This document shows positions 1-6,428 of a stretch of 10,359 bases of DNA, in pieces; the first letter of the stretch is position 1, and each line of letters begins with the position of its first letter. The position numbers and the translations under genes are program-made. The stretch is from Bacteroidales bacterium. GTDB lineage: Bacteria > Bacteroidota > Bacteroidia > Bacteroidales > 4484-276. The stretch is taken from positions 1 through 10,359 of the forward strand of contig JAGYLT010000062.1 of assembly GCA_018400545.1 (NCBI GenBank), given 5' to 3'. The notes under the pieces are model-generated. The model searched no databases, had not been told where the DNA came from, and saw only the letters and a list, made by a program, of their open reading frames with translations.

Positions 1-16
1 TGTGCAATTCATAACC

Positions 17-2440
17 TCAATCAAACCGGACAACCTTATCCACGCCTTTCACCTTCAGCAGCTTTTGTTTTAGGAACCCAAGGTGCTCCACATCGCGTAT
101 CTGAACTTTTATAACCCCTTCAAAAACACTTCCTTTGGTTTCAAAACGGATATCCTTCATGTTTACCTTCAGGTCGTTTGAAATAATTTTGGTGATGTCG
201 TTGATCAGCCCGATCCTGTCGCTGCCAATGATTTTTAAATTGGTGATAAAAAATTGTGTTGACCGGGTTTCCTTCCAACGGGTTTCGATTTTACGGTAAG
301 GATAATTTTTTAGCAATTGTTTGGCATTGGGGCAGTCGGCGCGGTGGATTTTTATCCCTTTGTTTACGGTAATAAACCCGAAAATTTTATCTCCTGCAAT
401 CGGGTTGCAGCATTTGGCCAGCGAATAATTCAGGTTTGATATTCCGGTTTCAATGCCGGTATCAATGACGATATACCCATGATCTTTTTCCGACTGCGAT
501 TCGATGATTTCCTCGGTAAGTTCAAAGTTTGGCGATGCCGGATCGGTGTTACTGTCGTCCAACTCGAGGTTTTGAAAAATCTGACGGATATCCTGAACGT
601 CAATTTTTCCGATGGCGACGTTAAAAAATAAATCCACGGGTTTTTGGAGGTTGTAATACTTGATCATCTTGCTGATATTCTTATCGTTGAGATCAAGCTT
701 CCAGTTCTTGAATTTACGGATCAACGTTTCCCTGCCGTTTTCGGCCTCTTTAAATTTTTCCTCACGAACTGCACGGTTTATTCGGTTTTTAGCCTTTGAT
801 GTGACCACATACTTCAACCAGTCGATATTAGGCTTTTGTTTTTTGGAGGTGATGATCTCCACCTTGTCGCCGTTTTTTAATTTGTGTCGAATGGGCACCA
901 CTTTATCATTCACCTTTCCACCGGCACACTGGCTTCCAATTCCGGTGTGGATGTCAAAGGCGAAATCGAGTACAGTTGCGCCATTGCGTAGTTCCCGTAA
1001 ATCGCCCTCTGGCGTAAAAACATAAATTTTTTCAGCGTCGCCAACGATTTTTGCGGTGGTTCCGTCATCCAGTATTTGAGCCCCCATGTTCTCCAGCACA
1101 TTCCTGATATCGTTCATCCAAATGCCCACATCCTTTCCATAAGCCGATTCTTTATAACGCCAGTGGGCTGCACTGCCGGTTTCGGCATGGTCATCCATGC
1201 GTTTGGTGCGAATCTGAACCTCCACATATTTATTATCCGGGCCAAGCACTGTTGTGTGCAACGATTCGTAACCGCTGGCCTTGGGTGCCGAAATCCAGTC
1301 GCGCAGCCGCTTGGGATTTGGTGAATAAATATTGGTGATGAGTGAATAGGTTTTCCAGCAGGCTGTTTTCTCGCGGTGCATCAGATCGAGATAGCGTTTG
1401 CGCTTTGCTTCAAATTCCTGTAGTTTCTCACGTTGAATTTCTTTTTCGATGGTCAGTTCTTCTAAGTAATCGTCCTCGTTTTCATTGGATGAACCATTTC
1501 CACTGATTTTTTTCATAAGTTTCCGTTCGGCTCTTGGATCACCGTGCTCGCGGATATAGTTTTCGTAATCTTCTACAAATTTATATTCTTCGTCATTGAG
1601 GGTGTCTTTTATGATGACACGAATTGCAAAGAGGTCATAAACCTGGTCGAGGTCCACGCCTTGTTTTTCCATCTTTCTTTTAATGGAGGTAATCGTTTTG
1701 GTCCTGCTTTTCAATTCAAAATTTATCTCATCCTGCTCCAAAACTTTCCGAATAGGGCCGATAAAACGCCTGATATATTTTTCCTGTTCGTCCCGGCTTT
1801 CGTTGAGCTTCATTTCAATTTGCCGGTATTCGTCGGGGTTTGAATATTGAAATTCAAAATCCTCCAGTTCGGCCTTGATCCGGTAAAGACCCAAACGGTG
1901 AGCTATGGGAATGTAAAGGTAGCGCACATCATCCAGGTACCATTTTTTTAGCTTTGCGGGTAGTTTCTTGTAAATGCGCATATCGTAAAGCCTGTGCGCC
2001 ATTTTGATGAAGATGATGCGGATATCTTCAACGGTATTCAGGTAAAGGCTTCTGAAGTTTTCGGATTGCAGACTGACCTTTTCGGAATGGAACCCGGAAA
2101 TTTTCTTGAATCCTCGGATGATGGCAGCAATATTCTTCTCAAATTCCTGCGCTATGTTTTCGGGGAAATCTTCGTCAACGCTATCGATAACATCATGAAG
2201 CATAGCTGCAATTACGGATATCTGGCGCAATCCGATTTCATGCGACACGATTCTTGCAACCTTAAGGCTTTGGATAATTTTTAATTCTCCGGTTTGGTGC
2301 CGCTTATCCCCATAAATATTTCGGGCTAAATCAAATGCTTTATCCAGTCCCTTCAACTCTTCCGACGGATAATTAATGCACGATTTTTTCAGTGCTTCAA
2401 AATTTTTGAGAATCTCCTTTTCTTCCGCTTCTTTAATCAT
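17..2440 (-). CDS. RelA/SpoT-family (p)ppGpp synthetase, hydrolase domain probably inactive
   Basis: RSH-family stringent-response enzyme of 807 aa that transfers pyrophosphate from ATP to GDP/GTP to make (p)ppGpp in the cytoplasm. Domains in order: degenerate HD hydrolase (about 30-195), synthetase (about 240-430), TGS (about 471-550), zinc-finger-like CC region (C677, C678, H699, C703) and C-terminal ACT (about 730-806). The synthetase retains VYDLFAIRVI (267-276), RLRD (378-381, the RxKD-type position), GYESLHTTV (390-398) and EVQIRT (407-412). In the HD domain only the H82-D83 pair survives; the residues matching Rel R44, H53, E81, D82, D144 and N148 are H48, Q57, D86, S87, H149 and D153. 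About 78 charged residues (282-359) are inserted inside the synthetase domain. Many Bacteroidota carry two long RSH proteins; this looks like the synthetase-only paralogue, which is inference. It is a single-gene unit with its own promoter. Family assignment is very secure; relA versus rel naming is not, so no symbol is given. Confidence 0.95.
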   Translation of the reverse strand: MIKEAEEKEILKNFEALKKSCINYPSEELKGLDKAFDLARNIYGDKRHQTGELKIIQSLKVARIVSHEIGLRQISVIAAMLHDVIDSVDEDFPENIAQEFEKNIAAIIRGFKKISGFHSEKVSLQSENFRSLYLNTVEDIRIIFIKMAHRLYDMRIYKKLPAKLKKWYLDDVRYLYIPIAHRLGLYRIKAELEDFEFQYSNPDEYRQIEMKLNESRDEQEKYIRRFIGPIRKVLEQDEINFELKSRTKTITSIKRKMEKQGVDLDQVYDLFAIRVIIKDTLNDEEYKFVEDYENYIREHGDPRAERKLMKKISGNGSSNENEDDYLEELTIEKEIQREKLQEFEAKRKRYLDLMHREKTACWKTYSLITNIYSPNPKRLRDWISAPKASGYESLHTTVLGPDNKYVEVQIRTKRMDDHAETGSAAHWRYKESAYGKDVGIWMNDIRNVLENMGAQILDDGTTAKIVGDAEKIYVFTPEGDLRELRNGATVLDFAFDIHTGIGSQCAGGKVNDKVVPIRHKLKNGDKVEIITSKKQKPNIDWLKYVVTSKAKNRINRAVREEKFKEAENGRETLIRKFKNWKLDLNDKNISKMIKYYNLQKPVDLFFNVAIGKIDVQDIRQIFQNLELDDSNTDPASPNFELTEEIIESQSEKDHGYIVIDTGIETGISNLNYSLAKCCNPIAGDKIFGFITVNKGIKIHRADCPNAKQLLKNYPYRKIETRWKETRSTQFFITNLKIIGSDRIGLINDITKIISNDLKVNMKDIRFETKGSVFEGVIKVQIRDVEHLGFLKQKLLKVKGVDKVVRFD

Positions 2441-2468
2441 CAGGTTGTTTTATTTAAGCTCCGGTGCA

Positions 2469-2499
2469 TAAAATTACTCACATTAACGGCATCTGCAAA
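2469..2499 (-). promoter_or_regulatory. Bacteroidota-type promoter for the RSH gene
   Basis: Read on the minus strand, TTTG (2499-2496) is followed after exactly 19 bases by TAATTTTA (2476-2469). This fits the Bacteroidota sigma-A consensus TTTG-N19-21-TAnnTTTG with one mismatch in the last base. The expected start of transcription near 2463 gives a leader of about 20 bases before the ATG at 2440. It is placed between the floA terminator and the RSH gene, as expected if the RSH gene is transcribed on its own. Confidence 0.6.
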
Positions 2500-2558
2500 A
2501 TCAAAGTATTGCTTTTGGTGTAATTTGTAAAACGCTACAAATTGCAATAAGCAAAGCC

Positions 2559-2589
2559 AAAAAAAACCCGGAGCAACTACCCCGGGTTT
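2559..2589 (-). terminator. Intrinsic terminator after floA
   Basis: On the minus strand the arm AAACCCGG (2589-2582) pairs with CCGGGTTT (2571-2564) around a short loop, followed by a run of eight T (2566-2559). This is a textbook rho-independent terminator 23 bases beyond the floA stop. It should end the clpS-nfeD-floA transcript and insulate the RSH gene downstream on the same strand. Confidence 0.85.
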
Positions 2590-2611
2590 CCATTTTTATT
2601 TCCGACTTTGA

Positions 2612-3621
2612 TTACCTTTTAGAATCACCTTTTTTGGGGCCTCTCTTATCCGGGGTATCCGGCGAACTTGAAATAGATTCACGCATTTTGGTGTCGGCCT
2701 GGATGTTTTCGAACTTATAATAATCCATAATGCCAAGCTGTCCATTTCTGAATGCTTCTGCGATGGCTTTCGGAATTTCAGCTTCAGCCTGGATAACGTT
2801 GGCTCGGGCTTCCTGGGCCTTAGCTTTCATTTCCTGCTCATGGGCAATAGCCATTGCTCTCCTTTCCTCAGCTTTGGCCTGTGCAATATTTTTATCGGCA
2901 TTGGCCTGGTCCATCTGCAGCACTGCACCGATGTTTTTACCAACATCAATGTCGGCGATATCGATGGAGAGAATTTCGAATGCTGTTCCTGAATCAAGGC
3001 CTTTCTCCAGTACCACCCTGGAAATTGAATCCGGGTTTTCGAGTACTTTTTTATGCGAATCGGCAGAGCCAATAGATGAAACCACGCCTTCGCCAACACG
3101 CGCCAGAATGGTTTCTTCGCCGGCACCACCAACAAGCTGCTTGATGTTGGCGCGAACCGTTACCCTGGCTTTGGCAATTAGCTGAATACCGTCTTTTGCT
3201 ACGGCAGCCACCGGAGGGTATTGATAACCTTCGGGTTTACCGACATCTGTACGGCCTGTAAAACATCACGGCCTGCCAGATCGATGGCGGTGGCAGATTT
3301 AAAATCCAGGTCCATATTGGCTTTGTCGGCAGAAATGAGTGCGTTAACAACCGCCTGCACTTTTCCACCTGCCAGATAGTGGGCTTCCAGATCGTTTCGG
3401 TTGAGGTGCAGCCCGGCTTTGGTGGCAGCAATCAAACTGTTTACAATTACCGGAGGTTTGATTTTTCTCCAGCGCATCAAAACAAGCTGGATCAGCGAAA
3501 TCCTGACTCCCGAAACCAACGCCGAAAACCACAACCCAACGGGTATGAAATAAAAAATTACCCACAGCCCGAACAAGGAGGCTATTCCAATGGCAATAAT
3601 TACAAATACACTGTTTTCCAT
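2612..3621 (-). pseudogene. floA: Flotillin-like protein FloA, interrupted by a one-base frameshift
   Basis: FloA (YqfA family, about 330 aa) is a membrane-anchored SPFH-like scaffold of functional membrane microdomains. The first part (3199-3621, 140 aa) has an N-terminal hydrophobic hairpin (about 5-50) and reads to NPKVINT before running into LRWLP-stop. The second part (2612-3211) begins [25 protein letters not shown] and continues through an Ala/Glu-rich coiled-coil region ([20 protein letters not shown]) to an intact C-terminus. Adding one C to the CCC run on the minus strand (GGG at 3216-3218 on plus) restores [12 protein letters not shown] and a single protein of about 336 aa, the normal family length. 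No in-frame start for the second part other than a GTG at the junction is needed to explain it. The break may be a sequencing or assembly error or a real mutation; both halves are otherwise well preserved, which favours an error or a very recent event. The gene follows nfeD by 6 bases. Confidence 0.9.
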
Positions 3622-3627
3622 TACTTT

Positions 3628-4095
3628 TTATTTTATAGGTTTTACAAAAATTTTATTGTGTTCAATTTTAGTTACAACCACTTCCGTTTCCTGATCCACA
3701 AAATCGCCGGTGCTGCGCACTTCATAATATTCATCGTTGATCAGTGCTTTGCCCATGGGTACCAATCTTGAGATGGCTTTGCCGGTATCGCCGGGCTTCA
3801 CTTTGTCGGTTTCATAAACATTGGTTTTGCCATCAATTTCGGTGTGTAGCATGGCCCGGTTCCAGGTTTTCGATCGCAACGAAAGCGCAAGGGCTCCAAG
3901 CGTAAGTATTACGGAACCTCCCAGCACATAATGCCCGGTTTCGGAACCATAAACGATGTAGGTTTGCCAGATTCCGATGGCCATCAGGATAAAGCCGACA
4001 ACGCCCACAATGGTACTTCCGGGAACTACCAGAATTTCAAGAATCAGGAATATCAGCCCGATAACAATTAATGCAGCAATTACAGTCCAGGACAT
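3628..4095 (-). CDS. NfeD-family membrane protein (short form), FloA partner
   Basis: A 155-aa protein with three predicted membrane segments (about 4-23, 27-47, 56-73), followed by a soluble C-terminal region (about 95-155) with the alternating pattern GDTGKAISRLVPMGKALIN...STGDFVDQETEVVVTKIEHNKIFVKP. That pattern is typical of the NfeD OB-fold domain. The ClpP-like protease domain of long NfeD proteins is absent, so this is the short (NfeD1b-like) class. Short NfeD proteins are usually encoded beside SPFH/flotillin genes and are thought to act with them in membrane microdomains. Here the gene overlaps neither neighbour but sits 15 bases after clpS and 6 bases before floA, so co-transcription is very likely. 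The family call is strong; the exact cellular role is known only in outline. Confidence 0.9.
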   Translation of the reverse strand: MSWTVIAALIVIGLIFLILEILVVPGSTIVGVVGFILMAIGIWQTYIVYGSETGHYVLGGSVILTLGALALSLRSKTWNRAMLHTEIDGKTNVYETDKVKPGDTGKAISRLVPMGKALINDEYYEVRSTGDFVDQETEVVVTKIEHNKIFVKPIK

Positions 4096-4110
4096 CTTTG
4101 GATGGTTAAG

Positions 4111-4383
4111 TTATTTTATGGTTACGGTTAATCCCCGGTCGGTCATTTCCCGGCTCATGGGTTGCAATTCTTCAAAGTCACCACTTTTTACAGCGCATTT
4201 TCCCTTGTAATGTACGATGAGGGTAAGTTGCTCAGCAGTAACCGGATCATGATCGCAAACTTCGATCAGTGTATCTATCACAAAATCAAATGTGTTGTGA
4301 TCGTCGTTGTGTAAAATCAGATTTCTTTCTTCTGAAGTCTGATCTTCAGTATTTTCAATTGGTTTTGTGCGTTCCTTAATCAT
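4111..4383 (-). CDS. clpS: ATP-dependent Clp protease adaptor ClpS
   Basis: A 90-aa adaptor that delivers N-degron substrates to the Clp AAA+ unfoldase (ClpA or ClpC type) and modulates its substrate choice. After a polar, flexible N-terminal tail (about 1-20), the core holds LHNDDHNTFDFVIDTLIEVCDHD (24-46) and LTLIVHYKGKCAVKSG (53-68). N26, D27, D28 and H58 match the residues that bind the N-terminal amino group of substrates in characterised ClpS proteins. The length is normal for the family. It is the first gene of the apparent clpS-nfeD-floA unit and is divergent from the NUDIX gene. No clpA or clpC gene lies in the window. Confidence 0.93.
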   Translation of the reverse strand: MIKERTKPIENTEDQTSEERNLILHNDDHNTFDFVIDTLIEVCDHDPVTAEQLTLIVHYKGKCAVKSGDFEELQPMSREMTDRGLTVTIK

Positions 4384-4434
4384 TTTTCAGATCAATTTTA
4401 CTGAAGCAATATTAGGAATATTTTATCATTTCAG

Positions 4435-4442
4435 CAAAGGTA
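4435..4442 (-). promoter_or_regulatory. Promoter -7 box for clpS-nfeD-floA
   Basis: On the minus strand this reads TACCTTTG, a perfect match to the Bacteroidota TAnnTTTG box. It lies about 50 bases upstream of the clpS ATG. No clear TTTG box was found 19-21 bases further upstream, so the call rests on one element. Confidence 0.5.
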
Positions 4443-4472
4443 GCAGAATAATTTTATTTGGATGGGAAATCC

Positions 4473-4480
4473 TATTTTTG
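4473..4480 (+). promoter_or_regulatory. Promoter -7 box for the NUDIX gene, giving a near-leaderless transcript
   Basis: TATTTTTG matches TAnnTTTG exactly and ends only 9 bases before the ATG at 4490. If it is used, transcription would begin within a few bases of the start codon. It also supports 4490 as the true start, because the longer open frame from 4367 would begin inside clpS and upstream of this box. No good -33 box is visible. Confidence 0.45.
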
Positions 4481-4489
4481 CCACCTGAA

Positions 4490-5125
4490 ATGGATACAAA
4501 ATTTAAACATTTTATCAACAGGTTGCGTGATGAATTGCGGGAGCCACTTCCGGGATTTGATGCCCACAGAAAATTAAGCCCCGCTTCCAGACGTGAATAT
4601 CCTGATAAACCGGAATTGTCGAAAGCCAGGCAAAGCAGTGTACTGGCTTTATTTTTTCATCAGGAAAACAGCATCAGGCTTGTGTTTATTCAGCGGCCTA
4701 TTTACAATGGTGTGCACAGTGGCCAGATTGCATTTCCGGGTGGCGGTTTTGAATTGCAGGATAAATCGCCGGTTGATACGGCTTTGCGCGAAACGGAAGA
4801 AGAAATTGGGGTATCGCCTGAAAACATCACTGTAATTGGTAAACTTAGCGAACTATATATCCCTCCCAGCAATTTTCTGGTACATCCGTTTATTGGCTAT
4901 ACCGAAGCCAGGCCGGAATTTCGGCCTGACCCAAAAGAAGTTAACGAAGTTTTTTCACTGGATATTAATGATTTGAAAAACGAGGAATGTCATCAGGAAC
5001 GTGAAGTAGAGGGTAGGGGATACCGGGTGAAAGTTCCCTGTTTTTATCTGGATAAACGGTTGATCTGGGGGGCTACGTCGATGATGCTGAGTGAGTTGCT
5101 GGAAATTATCCGGAGGATAAAATAA
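4490..5125 (+). CDS. NUDIX hydrolase, CoA pyrophosphatase (NudL/YeaB-like)
   Basis: A 211-aa protein predicted to hydrolyse CoA or related nucleoside diphosphate derivatives, releasing 3',5'-ADP and 4'-phosphopantetheine. The CoA-pyrophosphatase signature upstream of the NUDIX box is clear: VFIQRPIYNGVHSGQIAFPGG (65-85), followed by the box core TALRETEEEIGV (97-108) with R100, E101, E104 and E105 as the metal-binding set. The C-terminal GATSMMLSELLEII is also typical of this subfamily. The frame is open from 4367, but those first 41 residues are hydrophobic, unlike the family, and overlap clpS and its promoter, so the ATG at 4490 is chosen. The gene stands alone, divergent from clpS and convergent with the OsmC gene. 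The substrate is inferred from the family, not shown here. Confidence 0.9.
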   Translation: MDTKFKHFINRLRDELREPLPGFDAHRKLSPASRREYPDKPELSKARQSSVLALFFHQENSIRLVFIQRPIYNGVHSGQIAFPGGGFELQDKSPVDTALRETEEEIGVSPENITVIGKLSELYIPPSNFLVHPFIGYTEARPEFRPDPKEVNEVFSLDINDLKNEECHQEREVEGRGYRVKVPCFYLDKRLIWGATSMMLSELLEIIRRIK

Positions 5126-5152
5126 AAGCCGGACAAAAGATTGCCCGGCTTT
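5125..5152 (-). terminator. Shared hairpin terminator between the NUDIX and OsmC genes
   Basis: AAAGCCGG (5125-5132) pairs with CCGGCTTT (5145-5152), with a further internal CAA/TTG pairing around a small loop. On the minus strand the hairpin is followed by a T-rich tail (CTTTTATTTTA), so it works best as the terminator of the OsmC gene. On the plus strand the tail is just TTTA; it lies immediately after the NUDIX stop and may act weakly there too. Confidence 0.75.
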
Positions 5153-5172
5153 AGGATTATCGTTATCCGATT

Positions 5173-5589
5173 TTAATCAAGAATTTTGATTTCGTGGGTT
5201 ATTTCGGCTGCTTTGTTTAGCATGGCCGTAACCCCGCAATAACGGTCCTGCGAAAGGTTTATGGCTTTTTCCAGTTTATCCATCGGTAAATCCTTACCTT
5301 TAAAAGAATAGGTAATGTGAATTTTATTGTAATATTTTGGATGCTCTGTGGTTGAATCTGCTGAAACCGAAATATTGAAATAGTCCGGTTCAACGCGCAT
5401 TTTTCTAAGAATAGATATTACATCCATGCCTGTACATCCGCCCAAAGATGCCAGTGCCAGTGGTTTTGGCCTTGGCCCGCGATTTTTTCCGCCCACGGCT
5501 TCCACAGCGTCAATCATAAATTTATGGTCGTTTACTTCAACATTGAACGACATGCCTTCGTGAAGGGTCACATCTGCTACTTTTTCCAT
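5173..5589 (-). CDS. OsmC/Ohr-family peroxiredoxin-like protein
   Basis: A 138-aa OsmC-family protein. Members use two cysteines to reduce organic hydroperoxides with the help of thiols or dihydrolipoyl proteins, in the cytoplasm. The two conserved cysteines are visible: C52 in LASLGGCTGMDVISILRKM (47-64) and C118 in LSQDRYCGVTAMLNKA (112-127). An acidic residue (E30) and an Arg (R37) lie in the region preceding the first cysteine. The sequence is closer to the general OsmC/YhfA-like branch than to Ohr proper, so the physiological substrate is uncertain. It is a single-gene unit with a promoter box upstream and a hairpin downstream. No redox regulator gene (such as ohrR) is present next to it. 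Confidence 0.88.
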   Translation of the reverse strand: MEKVADVTLHEGMSFNVEVNDHKFMIDAVEAVGGKNRGPRPKPLALASLGGCTGMDVISILRKMRVEPDYFNISVSADSTTEHPKYYNKIHITYSFKGKDLPMDKLEKAINLSQDRYCGVTAMLNKAAEITHEIKILD

Positions 5590-5629
5590 ATCTGTCTGTT
5601 TTACTTGTTTTGTTTCTGTAAAATTGATG

Positions 5630-5637
5630 CAAAAGTA
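5630..5637 (-). promoter_or_regulatory. Promoter -7 box for the OsmC gene
   Basis: On the minus strand this reads TACTTTTG, a perfect TAnnTTTG match about 40 bases upstream of the OsmC ATG at 5589. No convincing -33 box was seen at the right distance. No operator-like palindrome for a peroxide sensor was recognised in the 165-base divergent region. Confidence 0.5.
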
Positions 5638-5686
5638 ATCAAATTAATTGGTGATACTTATGTGATTTAAATTTCTTAACACAAAA

Positions 5687-5716
5687 TTGGATTTGAAGAA
5701 TTTTTTCATATTTTTG
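5687..5716 (+). promoter_or_regulatory. Bacteroidota-type promoter for the receiver gene
   Basis: TTG (5687-5689, within ATTG) is followed after exactly 19 bases by TATTTTTG (5709-5716), matching the Bacteroidota housekeeping consensus in both boxes and spacing. The expected start near 5723 leaves a leader of about 30 bases before the ATG at 5755. Confidence 0.6.
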
Positions 5717-5754
5717 AAAGCAATTAAAGATGGTTTAACGAATTCTTACTGATT

Positions 5755-6207
5755 ATGCCTGATACAAAGGATTCATTAATACAGATTGTGGACGACAATG
5801 CCAACAACCTGAAAGTACTTGGAGCTTTGCTCAGCAGTCGTGGATACAGGGTAGCCCTGTCGGCGAGTGGAGAGGAGTGTCTGGATTTCGTAGCAAAACA
5901 ACTTCCGGATCTTATTTTTCTGGATATTATGATGCCGGGTTTGAATGGGTTCGAGGTTTCTGAGCGGTTAAAACAAAATCCCGAAACTGCAGATATCCCG
6001 GTGATCTTTATCAGTGCGCTTTCAAATCCCCAGCAGGTGTCAAAGGCTTTCGAATCGGGGGCGGTGGATTACATTGTTAAACCTTTTAATAAAGATGATG
6101 TTCTTGCCCGTGCTCAGATTCATCTCAAATTAAAAAAGGAAAAGGAGATATTGAAAAGCAGAATCCATGAGCTGGAAGCGCGGATTAAAGAACTCGAAAA
6201 TAACTGA
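5755..6207 (+). CDS. Stand-alone response-regulator receiver protein with C-terminal coiled coil
   Basis: A 150-aa CheY-like receiver domain with no DNA-binding or enzymatic output domain. The phosphorylation machinery is intact: acidic pair D13-D14, phospho-acceptor D57 in LIFLDIMMPGLNGFEV (53-68), S87 in FISAL, and K109 in YIVKPF (106-111). After the receiver, residues about 122-149 are strongly charged and heptad-like (LKLKKEKEILKSRIHELEARIKELEN), predicting a coiled coil that could mediate dimerisation or partner binding. The receiver is most like those found fused to or paired with hybrid histidine kinases and adenylate/guanylate cyclase-type sensors. No kinase gene is adjacent, so its partner cannot be named. 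It has its own promoter and is followed by 221 bases without a gene. Confidence 0.9.
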   Translation: MPDTKDSLIQIVDDNANNLKVLGALLSSRGYRVALSASGEECLDFVAKQLPDLIFLDIMMPGLNGFEVSERLKQNPETADIPVIFISALSNPQQVSKAFESGAVDYIVKPFNKDDVLARAQIHLKLKKEKEILKSRIHELEARIKELENN

Positions 6208-6428
6208 TTTAGAAAGTTCAGTTTTGCAGCGTTAAAATCACACGTTTCACTGTTGGGGTTTCAAATCATATTTGGTTTAAAATTTCATACCCAAAAACTT
6301 CTTGAACCCTTTATTATCAATAACTGACAAATTCTTTTATTTTCCTTTCAGGTCAACTTTTCAAGCAAATTATTTTAACTTTGCCACCAAGATATTTTTA
6401 GAAAATAATTGTTAAAATTAGTATCGTT
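6208..6428 (+). other. Intergenic region upstream of serC
   Basis: This AT-rich stretch holds no open frame of note. Apart from the serC promoter box at 6376-6383, there is just a weak imperfect inverted repeat (GGGTTTCAA near 6256-6264 and TTGAACCC at 6302-6309) with a loop of nearly 40 bases and no T-run after it. No T-box, riboswitch or attenuator peptide was recognised. Confidence 0.5.
6376..6383 (+). promoter_or_regulatory. Promoter -7 box for serC-serA
   Basis: TAACTTTG followed by CCACC matches TAnnTTTG exactly and lies 45 bases before the serC ATG. No clear TTTG box was found 19-21 bases upstream, so this is a one-element call supported mainly by position. Confidence 0.5.

Noticed and set aside
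660..2284. Several plus-strand open frames of 80-120 aa opposite the RSH gene
   Set aside because: They lie fully within the RSH coding region, have no promoter or family resemblance, and are shadow frames.
3199..3225. Programmed ribosomal frameshifting in floA
   Set aside because: Joining the frames needs a -1 shift at AAT ACC CTC, but there is no X XXY YYZ slippery heptamer and the ACC-reading tRNA would not re-pair one base back. No stimulatory hairpin was seen either.
4367..4489. Extended N-terminus or signal peptide of the NUDIX protein
   Set aside because: The hydrophobic 41-residue extension overlaps clpS and the promoter boxes, and CoA pyrophosphatases of this type start close to the 4490 ATG.
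6208..6428. Riboswitch or terminator ahead of serC
   Set aside because: The only inverted repeat (near 6256-6264 and 6302-6309) is imperfect, has a loop of nearly 40 bases and no T-run, and no known riboswitch core was recognised.
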